Source: an uncultured Pseudomonadota bacterium (lineage in GTDB: Bacteria > Myxococcota_A > Bradymonadia > Bradymonadales > GCA-2716585). From it: a DNA stretch of 41,957 nt. The DNA is taken from positions 1-41,957 of the forward strand of contig CALBXO010000162.1 in the NCBI GenBank assembly GCA_937890335.1, given 5' to 3'. Below, piece by piece: positions 1 to 10,378 of this stretch. The position numbers and the translations under genes are program-made. The notes beneath the pieces were generated by a model. That model did no database searches. It was not told the DNA's origin and was given only the letters and a program-made list of their open reading frames with translations. Each line of letters opens with the position of its first letter. Position 1 is the stretch's first letter.

Positions 1-117
1 AACGGCGCCAACAACGGCGCCAACAACGGCGCCAACAACGGCGTGAACAACGGCGTGAACAACGGCGCCAACAACGGCGTGAACAACGGCGTGAACAACG
101 GCGTGAACAACGGTACG
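1..117 (+). repeat. 12-bp in-frame tandem repeat (Asn-Asn-Gly-Val/Ala)
   Basis: Nearly perfect copies of a 12-base unit (aacaacggcgcc or aacaacggcgtg) run from the window edge to about position 117, the last copy decaying into aacaacggtacg. About ten units are visible and more may lie upstream. Each unit encodes Asn-Asn-Gly followed by Ala or Val. The period keeps the reading frame, so copy-number change by slippage would lengthen or shorten a flexible linker without breaking the protein. Confidence 0.93.
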
Positions 118-444
118 CCGCCACAGATCTGCAGCGACATTGGCGCCGAAGATTGTTTCACCAACTACGACTGTCCCGAGACGATGCGCTGCGAGAACGT
201 CAGCGAGGACGAGTTTGAGCTGCCCTGTTGCGTGGAGGGCGAGCGCGGCACCGGCGAGCTCGGTGTCACCTGCGAGCTCGGTGAGGAGTGCGCGTCGAGC
301 CTGTGCATCGACGGGGGCGCCAACGGCGACCAGGGGCACTGTTCCGAGCCCTGCGAGTCCGATGAGGACTGCCACGAGAACCTCCCGCAATGCATCGAGA
401 TCTTTGGCGGCGAGGCCTACTGCTTCCCGGCGGGTGAGGGTTGA
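1..444 (+). CDS. Cys-rich surface protein with Asn-Gly repeat linker, 5'-truncated by the window
   Basis: The frame is open from base 1, so the gene begins outside the window and only the last 147 codons are seen. The first ~38 residues are the NNGV/NNGA linker. The rest is a Cys-rich module (about 14 cysteines, including a CC pair and CEL-GEECASSLC spacing) like the disulfide-stabilised domains of myxobacterial secreted lipoproteins. Such linkers usually follow a lipoprotein signal peptide and lift the folded domain off the outer membrane; the signal itself is not visible here. The stop overlaps the next start by one base (TGATG), so the two genes are probably co-translated. The module has no recognised catalytic motif and its function is unknown. 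Confidence 0.85.
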   Translation, partial: NGANNGANNGANNGVNNGVNNGANNGVNNGVNNGVNNGTPPQICSDIGAEDCFTNYDCPETMRCENVSEDEFELPCCVEGERGTGELGVTCELGEECASSLCIDGGANGDQGHCSEPCESDEDCHENLPQCIEIFGGEAYCFPAGEG

Positions 445-1253
445 TGCGCGCGACGTTTCTCGGACTGTGCCTGTTGGCGCTGGTCGGCTGCAGCGATGAC
501 GGCGGCGGAACCACGCCGGAGCCCGACAACAACGGGATTCCTGAGCCTGAGCTGACCACGACGACCGTCGGCCGCGACGGGGGCGTCGTCACGCTGGGCG
601 AGGCCAGCCTGGTGATCCCGCCCGGCTCCCTGCTCGGCGAAATCGAGATTGGGATCGAGAAGCTCGAGCCGCCACCGCTCGATGTACTTCCCGGCTACCG
701 CTACGTGGGCGATGCCTACGCGTTCACGCCCCACGGCACCCAATTCATCAAGCCCGTCATCGTGAAGGTGCCGTACACCGTGGCCGAGGAAGACCGCCTG
801 GCGATCCTACGGCTGGACGACGAGGAGGACCGCTCCTGGGACGTTCTGGAGGGCGGCGAGTTCCGCGACAACACCGCCTCCTACCAGACCCAACGGCTGA
901 GCATCTTTGTCGCCGCGCAGGAGGACCCCTGCACAGAGGACACCGCGCCGACCTGGTACAAGGACGCCGACGGCGACGGCTTCGGCACCGACGACGACAC
1001 CGAGGTCTCCTGCACCCGCCCGGCAGGGTACGCGGGCAAAGGCGGCGACTGCGACGACTCCAGCAGCCGCTACAACCCCGGCGCTGTCGAGGACGACTGC
1101 ACGGACGACGTCGACTACAATTGCGATGGCAGCAGCGCGTTCGAAGACTTTGACGACGACGGCACCCCGGCCTGCGAAGACTGCAACGACCAGCTCGCCG
1201 ACATCGGCGCGTGCCCCAATGGCACCACCTGCGTGGACGGCGGCTGCGAGTAA
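444..1253 (+). CDS. Lipoprotein with ZU5-like domain and MopE-type metal-binding module
   Basis: ATG at 444 is preferred over the in-frame TTG at 441. It gives a short lipoprotein signal peptide with lipobox LVGC (Cys16). After a Gly/Pro/Asn linker, residues ~32-150 resemble a ZU5-like beta domain: a GGVVTLG strand, an IPPGSL motif and a strand ending in VIVKVPYTV. Residues ~165-225 match the putative metal-binding motif family (MopE type): YKDADGDGFG, GDCDD, NPGAVE and YNCDG. A short Cys-rich tail follows. It is probably anchored in the outer membrane and binds Ca2+ or Cu through the Asp-rich loops. That it acts as an adhesion or scaffold protein is inference. It directly follows the Asn-Gly-repeat protein, with a one-base overlap. 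Confidence 0.9.
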   Translation: MRATFLGLCLLALVGCSDDGGGTTPEPDNNGIPEPELTTTTVGRDGGVVTLGEASLVIPPGSLLGEIEIGIEKLEPPPLDVLPGYRYVGDAYAFTPHGTQFIKPVIVKVPYTVAEEDRLAILRLDDEEDRSWDVLEGGEFRDNTASYQTQRLSIFVAAQEDPCTEDTAPTWYKDADGDGFGTDDDTEVSCTRPAGYAGKGGDCDDSSSRYNPGAVEDDCTDDVDYNCDGSSAFEDFDDDGTPACEDCNDQLADIGACPNGTTCVDGGCE

Positions 1254-1351
1254 TCGCGGGGCGCGGACTGGGTGCCGTGCAGGCGTGCTTCCGCCATGAC
1301 CCGGTCGCACGGGCAACGGTCAGACTCCGCACTCCCACCACGGAGGCAACC

Positions 1352-1849
1352 ATGGCCCGCTCCAGCACGCCCCCGCTTGACGAAGGACAGCCGTTTCCCA
1401 CGTTCGGGTTTGGTACCGTGGCCCACGGCCACGTGGTCTTGCCCGGTCACTTCCAGGACACTTGGGGTGTGCTCCTGCTCTACCGAGGGCATTGGTGCGG
1501 GTATTGCCGCCGGCAGTTGGCGGAGTTTGAGGCAGCGTTGGACCAGCTGGCAGCCGAGAGGGTCCGGGTGGTCGCAGCGTCGGCCGACGCCCTCGAACAT
1601 GCGACCACGACGGCGCAGGCGCTGAGGTTCCCTGTTGGGTTTGGGCTCAGCCCGGAAGGGACCTCCGCGGCCCTCGGGACCTTCCGCGAGCCAGCGTACG
1701 AGAGCATCGGAGCCACGGGCTACCTCGTACGCCCAACCGGGTACGTGGCGGTCGCAACGTACAGCACGGGCCCCATTGGCCGCCTCACACCGGCTGATGT
1801 CATCGGCTGTGTGCGCTACTACGACCGGGTGGCGGCCGGGGCGCCGTGA
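1352..1849 (+). CDS. Peroxiredoxin-like / thioredoxin-fold (AhpC-TSA type) protein
   Basis: ATG 1352 has a good ribosome site (GGAGG at 1342-1346, five bases away), so upstream in-frame starts are rejected; the product is 165 aa. It has the redoxin layout: an N-terminal strand region, LLLYRGHWCGYC at the start of the first helix (CxxC active site), VVAASAD, and a cis-Pro-like region near GFGLSPEG. Members of this redoxin family act as thiol peroxidases or disulfide reductases in the cytoplasm. There is no signal peptide. The CGYC pair suggests a thioredoxin-like two-Cys mechanism rather than the single peroxidatic Cys of classical Prx, but the substrate cannot be inferred. It is a single gene with no obvious partner. 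Confidence 0.85.
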   Translation: MARSSTPPLDEGQPFPTFGFGTVAHGHVVLPGHFQDTWGVLLLYRGHWCGYCRRQLAEFEAALDQLAAERVRVVAASADALEHATTTAQALRFPVGFGLSPEGTSAALGTFREPAYESIGATGYLVRPTGYVAVATYSTGPIGRLTPADVIGCVRYYDRVAAGAP

Positions 1850-1977
1850 CCGTGTCGGCTGGTCCGGGCGGTGGCGTGGCTGAACTCGAGCAGGAGATTC
1901 GGTTCGTGGTCGGCGTGCCGTGGACCGTCGTTGCAAAAACGCGGAAACTGCTCGTATCGTCGGGCTCACCGGGGTAG
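1846..1977 (+). CDS. Possible 43-aa small protein (very tentative)
   Basis: A short frame starts at GTG 1846, overlapping the peroxiredoxin-like stop by four bases (GTGA), and ends at TAG 1975-1977. The product begins MTVSAGPGGG and contains an amphipathic stretch (ELEQEIRFVV). The only support is the GTGA overlap geometry, which is common among real coupled genes in this window. No family was recognised. The rest of the 1850-2139 gap holds no convincing gene on either strand, no clear terminator and no repeat. Confidence 0.18.
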   Translation: MTVSAGPGGGVAELEQEIRFVVGVPWTVVAKTRKLLVSSGSPG

Positions 1978-2139
1978 CTGGCCGATGAACCGAGGTGGTT
2001 CGACGCTTGCCGGGGCACCCGCTCCGACCCGGCCATCACGGGACAGCCCGGACTCGCCAGGGAGGCGAATGATCCATCGACAAGCAGTGGCCTGCGCCGC
2101 CTCCACTCCAATCTGGGACCCGCCCAGTGTTTCGCGGTG

Positions 2140-3510
<1,371 letters not shown>

Positions 3511-3511
3511 G

Positions 3512-3539
3512 AGGCCGGCCGGCATTCGCTGACCGGCCT
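3512..3539 (+). terminator. Terminator-like hairpin after the AmpG gene
   Basis: Seven-base arms (aggccgg at 3512-3518 and ccggcct at 3533-3539) can pair just after the AmpG stop, with a 14-base loop. There is no T-run after it, so it is a weak candidate for an intrinsic terminator. Confidence 0.3.
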
Positions 3540-3619
3540 GTGACCGCCAGGCACGCTGTCGGAATTCTCGGAACATCTCGTGATTTTGACTCTCTCTACA
3601 AAGGGCCGATACGGGAGTG

Positions 3620-6085
3620 ATGGTGAATCCACAAGGGGATGCTGGGGTCCGGGCGCCGGCGGGTTTCCGGAATGTTGCTCTGGTGGGAACCGGGGCGACC
3701 AGCCGCGTGTACCGCGCGGTTGCATCAGACACCGGCCAACCGCGCGCGCTAAAGCGTCTCAACCGCCACCTGGTTCGCTCGCAGGACGCGCTGGCGCGGC
3801 TGCGCAGGGAGCTGGAGCTGCTGCGGAAGCTCCGCCATCCCGGCATCGTCTCCGTGTACGACGTGTTCCGGTGGGATGGCGACCCGACTCTCGTGATGGA
3901 CTTTGTCGAGGGCGCCGACCTTGAGGCGGTGGTGGCGGAGGCGGGCCGCCTTGCGCCCGCAGAGGTGGAGCGGATCGCGCGGTCCCTCTTTGACATCCTG
4001 GGCGCGACCCACGCGGCGGGCATCGTGCACCGGGACATCAAGCCGCAGAACGTGCGGCTGGGCTCCGACGGGCGCGTCTTCCTGCTGGACTTTGGGTCCG
4101 CACGCCTGGACGCTGCGTCGCAGCTCACTGCCACCGGCACGACCGTCGGCACGCCAGACTACATGGCCCCGGAGCTCTTTGCGGGCTCTGCGTACGACCC
4201 ACGCGTGGACATCTACGGTGTGGGGGCGACACTGTACGAGGCGCTCACTGGCGCCCCGCCGCAGTCCGCCGACAGCCTGGCCGCCCTGACGTGGCTGCGA
4301 CAGACCGAGGATGTGCGGCCGGTCTACCTCAAGGCGCCCGATACCCCGGCGCCTCTGGCACAAGTGGTGGATCGGTGTCTGGCCCGCGAGCCTGGGGCCC
4401 GGTACGCGTCGGCCTCGCATGCCGTGTGGGCGCTGGACAACCCGGCGGTGGAGCGGGCGTTCGCGCTGCACCGGTCGCGCTATCCACCCTGCGTCGAGTG
4501 CGACGCCCCGCTGCCGCCGACGTTGCGCAATTGTCCGAGCTGCGGGCGCGCTGGCGCGTTCTCGTTTGCACCGGGCGTCCACCACGTCGAGGTGGCCGGC
4601 CTGTCGGACCCCGCGCCATTCCTGCGCTGGGTGACCGGACGCTTCCCGGAGCTTCTGTCCGACCGCGCACGGATGATGGAGTGGTGCGCGGCCCTGTCTA
4701 CGGGCGGACGACGCTACCTCGCCTTCGTCTCGAAAGAAGATGCGGACGCGGAGGTAGCTCGACTGGCGGACGTTGGGGTCAGCGCAAGGTCCTTCCCGCA
4801 GCCTGTTGTGTCCCTGGTTGTGACGGTGGTTGCGGTCGCGCTGGTGTTGCACGGCCTCTCCTGGTTGCCCAACACCCTACTGGCCTCGGTGCTCTGCCTC
4901 GCGGTCGGTGCGAACTATTTTCTGACCGCGCTCTCGCGATACATCGGCAGCCGCGGGTCCCTGCTCGGCATGGGATGGATGGGCGCGTGGATCGGGGGTG
5001 GGGAATGGATCGCGATGGCGGCTGTCAGCGTGGCCTGGATGCTTCCCAAACGCTGGATGCCACAGGGTGACGCGTGGAGTTGGCTGACCTTCCCATGGAG
5101 AGTCCCGATTGAGATCCCACTCGACCCCGGGCTTGCCATCGCGGGCATCGCGCTGCCCGTGATGTTCGCTGCCATCCCTGCGACGTTTCTGGTTGCGAGG
5201 TTGCGCGGCAGCCGGCTGTACAGTGCCTCGTCGCCGCAGCCAAGTGTGCGGGTAGCGAGTTTGTTTGGGCAGATGCCTGAACGCAAGAGGCGCTCGGGGT
5301 CGCTGGTTCGCACCGGGGGCATGGCCCTGCTCATTGTGTTCGTGCTCACCCTGGAGGCGATGGGCGGGGGCGCGCTGGTGGGTCCGTTCTACAACGCCAG
5401 ACCAGAGATCAATCCGGTATCAGAATGGGTCGAGAGGCTGGGACGTGACCCACTCACCGAGGACAGTGATTTCGCCCCGGTCGCGTCGGTCGCGTCCGGC
5501 GCGGGTTCGGCGAGCGAGTCGGAGATCTCCGGGCCAGTGGATCTGCGCTCAGGTTTGGCCGTCGAACCCCAGACCGAGGTCGAAAATGAAGCCAAGAGCG
5601 CGTCCGTGGAGCAACCCGCAGGCGCCCAGTCCTGGCTGCTGCATCGAACGTCGTTCTGGTGGCTGTTGAACCTTGTACCGCTGTTGGTCTGTCTCGGCCT
5701 TGGAGTGCGCGCCTATCTGCGGCGACGCAGGGTTGCCGTGGAGGCGCGCGCACTCTCCTCGGAGGTCGGCGAGCTGTGGGGACCCGATCCCCCCACGGGC
5801 CGAGAGGAGGGTAGCGAGGACTGGGGGCCACCCGACGCCGACGGCTTTGTGCGGGCGGCGCTCGTGCGCACGCGACGCCTGTCGGCCTACCTTCCGCCCA
5901 GGCTCATGGACGAGGTGACGGCAGATCTCGATGGCTCGGCCCGGGGGTCCAGCCACGACGACAGCCTGTTGGCACAATGTGTTCTTGAGACCGACGACGA
6001 GCAGCTCGCGCGGTTCCGGTTTCTGTCCCTGGAGGGGGAGCTGGAGGCCGAGGCCGCCCAGGCATGGTGGGAGGCGCAGGCGTGA
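3620..6085 (+). CDS. Membrane Ser/Thr protein kinase with zinc ribbon (kinase A of tandem pair)
   Basis: The ~821-aa protein opens with a complete Hanks-type kinase domain (~17-275): a Gly-rich loop (GTGATSRVY), ATP lysine K45 (ALKRL), helix-C glutamate E64, HRDIKPQN with catalytic D139, DFG D157 and APE E185. All invariant residues are present, so it should be active. A zinc ribbon follows (C291, C294, C305, C308), then a ~75-residue alpha/beta region. The C-terminal half has about five or six hydrophobic helices, with an acidic Ser/Ala-rich stretch before the last one and a soluble tail. The start could be GTG 3617, ATG 3620 or GTG 3623; a GGGAG at 3613-3617 fits GTG 3623 best by spacing. 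It overlaps the next kinase by four bases (GTGA), so the two are translationally coupled. Confidence 0.93.
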   Translation: MVNPQGDAGVRAPAGFRNVALVGTGATSRVYRAVASDTGQPRALKRLNRHLVRSQDALARLRRELELLRKLRHPGIVSVYDVFRWDGDPTLVMDFVEGADLEAVVAEAGRLAPAEVERIARSLFDILGATHAAGIVHRDIKPQNVRLGSDGRVFLLDFGSARLDAASQLTATGTTVGTPDYMAPELFAGSAYDPRVDIYGVGATLYEALTGAPPQSADSLAALTWLRQTEDVRPVYLKAPDTPAPLAQVVDRCLAREPGARYASASHAVWALDNPAVERAFALHRSRYPPCVECDAPLPPTLRNCPSCGRAGAFSFAPGVHHVEVAGLSDPAPFLRWVTGRFPELLSDRARMMEWCAALSTGGRRYLAFVSKEDADAEVARLADVGVSARSFPQPVVSLVVTVVAVALVLHGLSWLPNTLLASVLCLAVGANYFLTALSRYIGSRGSLLGMGWMGAWIGGGEWIAMAAVSVAWMLPKRWMPQGDAWSWLTFPWRVPIEIPLDPGLAIAGIALPVMFAAIPATFLVARLRGSRLYSASSPQPSVRVASLFGQMPERKRRSGSLVRTGGMALLIVFVLTLEAMGGGALVGPFYNARPEINPVSEWVERLGRDPLTEDSDFAPVASVASGAGSASESEISGPVDLRSGLAVEPQTEVENEAKSASVEQPAGAQSWLLHRTSFWWLLNLVPLLVCLGLGVRAYLRRRRVAVEARALSSEVGELWGPDPPTGREEGSEDWGPPDADGFVRAALVRTRRLSAYLPPRLMDEVTADLDGSARGSSHDDSLLAQCVLETDDEQLARFRFLSLEGELEAEAAQAWWEAQA

Positions 6086-7923
6086 CCGAGTTGGGTTTCA
6101 ACCTGCTGCCCTCGGGCGCACGGGTCGCGGAACGGTACCGGGTGGTGTCCCTGCTGGGCGAGGGCGCCTACGCCGCCGTCTACCTGGCGCAGGATGAGAA
6201 GCTGGGCGTGGACGTGGCGCTCAAGGTCCTGGACCCGCTCCGCAGCGCAGACCCGGTGGGCCGCGGCCGGTTTGAGCGCGAGTACCAGATCCTCTCCCAG
6301 CTCGATCACCCGAACGTCGCGCGGAGCTACGCGGTGGAGCACACCGATGGCCTGGACGTGCTCGTGATGGAGTACGTGGAGGGCCCCACGCTGGAGGCGC
6401 GGCTCGAGTTGGGTCGCATGGAGGTCGCCGAGGCCCGCGCGGTGGGGGTGCAGCTGGCCGATGCCATGTGCGCCTGTCACGCCCAGGGCATCCTGCACCG
6501 CGACCTGAAGCCCGCCAATGTGGTCCTCCACCCGACCCGTGGGGCGGTGATCCTCGATTTTGGTGTGGCTTGGTTCAGCACGGCGATGAACCTCACCCGC
6601 ACCGGAGCGGTGGTCGGGTCGCCGCAGTACATGGCCCCGGAGATTTTTGCGTCGTCGGTGAGCGATGAGCGTGCCGATGTCTTCAGTCTCGGTGTCTGCC
6701 TGTTTGAGATGCTGTGCGGGTACGCGCCCGCCGTGGGAGCCAGCGTGGCCGAGTTGGCCACGAACACCTTGGGCCAGCACACTCCGCGGGTCGCCTCGGT
6801 GCGTCCTGGGATGGATCCGGGCATGGACGACATCGTCGCCAAGGCGTTGGAGCCCAACCCGCGCGACAGGTTCGCGACGGCGGACGAGCTGCGCGATGCG
6901 CTGCGCAGAAACATGGTGCGACGCACGGCGGCGCAACGGACGAGCCTGACCTGCGACCGCTGCACGACGCCCTGCATCATCGACGTGCCCTTCTGTCCGG
7001 GATGCGGCGCGCGCGTCGCGTGGACGTTGGAGGCCGGGCCCTACGCCGTGCAGATCGTTGAGGTGAAGGAGCCAGGCGCGTTTGCCCGGTGGCTGTCTCG
7101 GCGTCACTCCGAGCTGACGCGTCGGTCGGTTGCTGGAGCGACGAGCCGGCTGCGGCACCTCCCAGCGCCCCTGGCCGTGGGGGTGTCTGAGCGCAGCGCG
7201 CACCGCTTGGCGGCGGAGGCGGCGGACGTGGGCGCCAAGGTGGAGATCGTGCGGGCCTGGGGATTTGTGGGCGCGCGGGTGGAGGGGTCCGCCGCGACTG
7301 CCATGGAGACGTGCGTCGCGATGTTCTTCCACCTGGTGGTCACGCTCGCTCTGATGGTGTTGGCGGCGTGGGCCGGAGCGGGCTGGATCGCGGTCGCTGT
7401 GACACCGCTTGTGGGAGCGCTGCTGGGCGTTGTGGCTCTGCAGCCCTACATCCGGCTCGCGCTCTTGCGCCTACCGCGCGCGCAGGTCGAGGACGAGCGG
7501 GCGGATTGGACCGGGCCCCTGCGCGCCAGTCTGGGTACGCTGGAGAAGCCGCGAGCGAGGGCGTTGGCGGCGGCGGCCGTCACCCGAGCGTCCTCAATGC
7601 TGACCGGAGCCAGGGCTCCCAGCGCAGAGGCGCAGGCCGCGTTGTTTGACGCTGTCGATGCGGCGAAACGTGCAGACATTCACCTGCGTCTGTTGATGGC
7701 GCGGCCGCGTTCCCGGTTGGCCGCAGAACTTGTGGTCGCGCAACGTCAGGCTGAGGGGGGCAGCGCGGAGGCGCGACTCCGGGTGAACGCACTGGAGGAG
7801 GAAAAGGAGAGGCTCCTCGCCGCCTCCATCGCGCATGATCTGGAGACGCGGCGCGCGTTGGCGGCGTGTACCGAGATCAGCGCTGTGCTTGACCTGGTGG
7901 CTCCGTCTCCACACCCCGTCTGA
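6082..7923 (+). CDS. Membrane Ser/Thr protein kinase with zinc ribbon (kinase B of tandem pair)
   Basis: GTG 6082 is chosen because GGGAGG at 6069-6074 lies seven bases upstream and the start overlaps the previous stop as GTGA; an upstream ATG at 6064 would add six residues. The 613-aa product has a full kinase domain: GEGAYAAVY, lysine K48, HRDLKPAN with D141, DFG D159 and MAPEIF. A zinc ribbon follows with cysteines at 291, 294, 305 and 308, the same residue numbers as in kinase A. Next come an alpha/beta domain homologous to kinase A's, a two-helix membrane hairpin (~410-460) and an Ala/Arg/Glu-rich helical tail. It is convergent with the peptide importer operon. Its phosphorylation targets are not evident. 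Confidence 0.93.
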   Translation: MTELGFNLLPSGARVAERYRVVSLLGEGAYAAVYLAQDEKLGVDVALKVLDPLRSADPVGRGRFEREYQILSQLDHPNVARSYAVEHTDGLDVLVMEYVEGPTLEARLELGRMEVAEARAVGVQLADAMCACHAQGILHRDLKPANVVLHPTRGAVILDFGVAWFSTAMNLTRTGAVVGSPQYMAPEIFASSVSDERADVFSLGVCLFEMLCGYAPAVGASVAELATNTLGQHTPRVASVRPGMDPGMDDIVAKALEPNPRDRFATADELRDALRRNMVRRTAAQRTSLTCDRCTTPCIIDVPFCPGCGARVAWTLEAGPYAVQIVEVKEPGAFARWLSRRHSELTRRSVAGATSRLRHLPAPLAVGVSERSAHRLAAEAADVGAKVEIVRAWGFVGARVEGSAATAMETCVAMFFHLVVTLALMVLAAWAGAGWIAVAVTPLVGALLGVVALQPYIRLALLRLPRAQVEDERADWTGPLRASLGTLEKPRARALAAAAVTRASSMLTGARAPSAEAQAALFDAVDAAKRADIHLRLLMARPRSRLAAELVVAQRQAEGGSAEARLRVNALEEEKERLLAASIAHDLETRRALAACTEISAVLDLVAPSPHPV

Positions 7924-7973
7924 AGGGGCCGGACCGCGCATGCTGGGTCGGAGCCGCCCTCGCGATCGTCCGG

Positions 7974-9269
7974 TCAGCTCTGGCTTTCGCTGTCGTCGCT
8001 CTCTTCCAGGTCGCCCCAGGAGGCCGCGTCGGGAAGATCCATCGCGCTGAACGCATCGGCTGGGGCATCCAGACTGACGGATGTCTCCGGCGCGGCGGGC
8101 TCGGCTGGCGCGGCAGCGGCTGGCGCAGCGGGTTCCGGCGGTGCGGCTACCGCGGCTGGTGCCACTGCCGCGGCTGCGGCCGCAGGGGTCGGCGAAGGAG
8201 CGGGCTCCGGCGCGGTCTTTTTGGCCTTTTGTCCGGCCAACTCCACCAGGAACGACTGGCTGATGCCGTCCGGGACCATCGCGCGGTACTCCGGGTCGTA
8301 GAGGTGGCACTTGACCAGGTGCCCGTTGTCCACGTCCAGCAGCTTGGGCTCCACCGTGTCGCACGGCTTGAAGCGTGCGGGGCAGCGGGTGTGGAAGCGG
8401 CAGCCGCTCGGCGGGTTGATGGGCGTCGGCACGTCACCGGTGAGGATGATGCGCTTCTTCTTCTTGCCGGGCACCGGGTGCGGAATGGCGCTGAGCAGCG
8501 CCTGCGCGTACGGGTGCAGCGTGTTCTCGTACAGTGCCTCGCACTCGCTCAGCTCCACCACCTGGCCCAGGTACATGACGGCCACGCGATCGCTGATGTG
8601 CTTCACGACGCTCAGGTCGTGGGCGATGAACATATAGCTGAGATTGTACTCCGCCTGGAGCTCCTCGAGCAGGTTGATGATCTGCGCCTGGACCGACACG
8701 TCCAAGGCGCTGACCGCCTCGTCGCAGACGATGAGGTCCGGGTTGAGTGCCACGGCGCGGGCGATGCCGATGCGCTGGCGCTGGCCGCCGGAGAACTCGT
8801 GGGGGTAGCGGTTGATGTAGCTGGGCTGCAGGCCGACGCGGACCAGAAGGTCCTTGATGCGGTCCCGGCGCTCGGACTCGGCCACGAGGCCGTGGTACAT
8901 CATCGCGTCCCCAATGAGCGAGTCCACGGTCATGCGCGGGTTCAGGCTCGAGTACGGGTCCTGGAAGATGATCTGCATCTTGGGCCGCAGCTTGCGCAGC
9001 GGCTCTCGGGCGAGATCAAAGATGTTCTGTCCGTCGAATTCGGCGCTGCCGGCGGTGGGCTCGATGAGCCGGAGGATCGTTCGGCCCACCGTGGTCTTGC
9101 CGCACCCCGACTCGCCCACGATCCCCAAGGTCTCGTTGCGACCGATGGTGAAGCTCACGTCATCTACGGCTTTGACATGTCCCACAGTCCGGCCAAACAG
9201 GCCGCGTTTGATGGGGAAGTACTTCTTGAGGTTATCGACCTTGAGCAGCGGCCGGTTCGTGGCGCTCAT
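7974..9269 (-). CDS. Peptide ABC importer ATPase, DppF/OppF family, with long C-terminal tail
   Basis: ATG 9269 overlaps the preceding ATPase stop as ATGA, which fixes the start; 431 aa. It has Walker A GESGCGKT (52-59), a Q-loop before DPYSSLNPR, signature [14 protein letters not shown], Walker [13 protein letters not shown] and switch His in FIAHDLSVV. The oligopeptide-family C-terminal signature with clustered cysteines follows (GCRFHTRCP, then CDTVEP and KCHLY), as found in Dpp/Opp ATPases that carry an Fe-S cluster-binding motif. The last ~90 residues are an Ala/Pro-rich segment ending in an acidic Ser/Asp patch, absent from typical members of about 330 aa. It powers peptide uptake as a heterodimer with the DppD-like ATPase. 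Confidence 0.93.
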   Translation of the reverse strand: MSATNRPLLKVDNLKKYFPIKRGLFGRTVGHVKAVDDVSFTIGRNETLGIVGESGCGKTTVGRTILRLIEPTAGSAEFDGQNIFDLAREPLRKLRPKMQIIFQDPYSSLNPRMTVDSLIGDAMMYHGLVAESERRDRIKDLLVRVGLQPSYINRYPHEFSGGQRQRIGIARAVALNPDLIVCDEAVSALDVSVQAQIINLLEELQAEYNLSYMFIAHDLSVVKHISDRVAVMYLGQVVELSECEALYENTLHPYAQALLSAIPHPVPGKKKKRIILTGDVPTPINPPSGCRFHTRCPARFKPCDTVEPKLLDVDNGHLVKCHLYDPEYRAMVPDGISQSFLVELAGQKAKKTAPEPAPSPTPAAAAAAVAPAAVAAPPEPAAPAAAAPAEPAAPETSVSLDAPADAFSAMDLPDAASWGDLEESDDSESQS

Positions 9270-10375
9270 TTTGCCCCCACTTCGGCCAGCGCCTCGGCGG
9301 TGCGGATCTCCACGGTGCCGCCGCCCTTGTACGGGCCGGTGCGCTCCTTGGTCTCCGCGATGACCTCGTCCGTGTAGTGACACGCGACAAAGTGGCCGGG
9401 GTGGATCTCGCGGTTGGGGGGCAGCTCGCAGCACTTCTCCGTGGCGAAGTCGCAGCGGCTCCGGAACCGGCAGCCCGTGGGGAACTCCAGCGGGCTGGGC
9501 ACCAGCCCCTCGATGGTCTCGAGCTTCTCGCTGCGACCGGCGATGTCCGGCAGCGAGCGGAACAGGGCCCGCGTGTAGGGGTGCGACGGACGCTCAAACA
9601 GCGTGTACACGTCCGCCTGCTCCGCGATCTGGCCGGCGTACATGACGACCACGTGGTCGCAGGTCTCCGCGACGACGCCCAGGTCGTGGGTGATGAGCAG
9701 CACGCTCATGCCGGTCTCTTCCTGGAGCCGGTTGATGAGGTCCAGGATCTGCGCTTGGATGGTGACGTCGAGCGCGGTGGTGGGCTCGTCCGCGATGAGC
9801 AGCTTGGGGTTGCACGCCAGCGCCATGGCGATCATGACGCGCTGCTTCATGCCGCCCGACATCTGGTGCGGGTACTCGTTGACGCGCTGCTCGGGGGACG
9901 GGATGCCGACCTTGCGGAGCATCTCGACGGAGATCTCGTGTGCCTCTTCGGGCTCCTTGCCCTGGTGCAGCATGATGGCCTCCGAGATCTGATTCCCGAC
10001 CGTGTAGACGGGGTTCAGGGAGGTCATCGGCTCCTGGAAGATGACGGAGATGTCGTTCCCTCGAATCCGGCGGAGGCCGTCGTCGTCGAGCTTCGCCAGG
10101 TCCTCGCCGTCAAACATGATCTCCCCGGCGACGATGCGTCCCGGGGGTTTGGGGATGAGGCCGATGATGGACATGGCGGTGACGGACTTGCCGCAGCCGG
10201 ACTCGCCGACGACGCCGAGCGTCTCACCTTTGAGGATGGAGTAGCTGACGCCATCCACGGAGCGCACGGCGCCCTGGTCGGTCAGGAACCACGTGCGTAG
10301 GTCCTTGAGCTCAAGCAGGCGCCTGGACGGCTCGCCGCGGGCACCACCGGTTGTCGCTTTTGAGGCGCTCGCCAT
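9266..10375 (-). CDS. Peptide ABC importer ATPase, DppD/OppD family
   Basis: The 369-aa cytoplasmic ATPase has Walker A GESGCGKS (57-64), the family-typical PMTSLNPV after the Q-loop, signature [15 protein letters not shown], Walker [13 protein letters not shown] and switch His in LITHDLGVV. The C-terminal oligopeptide domain has the [11 protein letters not shown] cysteine signature. Length and motif order are normal for DppD/OppD. Its start lies three bases after the permease stop and its own stop overlaps the next ATPase (ATGA). This is tight coupling, consistent with equimolar assembly of the two ATPases on the permease pair. Specificity (di- or oligopeptide, nickel, glutathione) cannot be read from the ATPase. 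Confidence 0.95.
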   Translation of the reverse strand: MASASKATTGGARGEPSRRLLELKDLRTWFLTDQGAVRSVDGVSYSILKGETLGVVGESGCGKSVTAMSIIGLIPKPPGRIVAGEIMFDGEDLAKLDDDGLRRIRGNDISVIFQEPMTSLNPVYTVGNQISEAIMLHQGKEPEEAHEISVEMLRKVGIPSPEQRVNEYPHQMSGGMKQRVMIAMALACNPKLLIADEPTTALDVTIQAQILDLINRLQEETGMSVLLITHDLGVVAETCDHVVVMYAGQIAEQADVYTLFERPSHPYTRALFRSLPDIAGRSEKLETIEGLVPSPLEFPTGCRFRSRCDFATEKCCELPPNREIHPGHFVACHYTDEVIAETKERTGPYKGGGTVEIRTAEALAEVGAK

Positions 10376-10378
10376 GAA

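Noticed and set aside
3586-3613. Promoter with TTGACT and GATACG before kinase A
   Set aside because: The -10 is poor (3/6) and would place the start at the ATG itself, implying a leaderless mRNA; not enough to claim.
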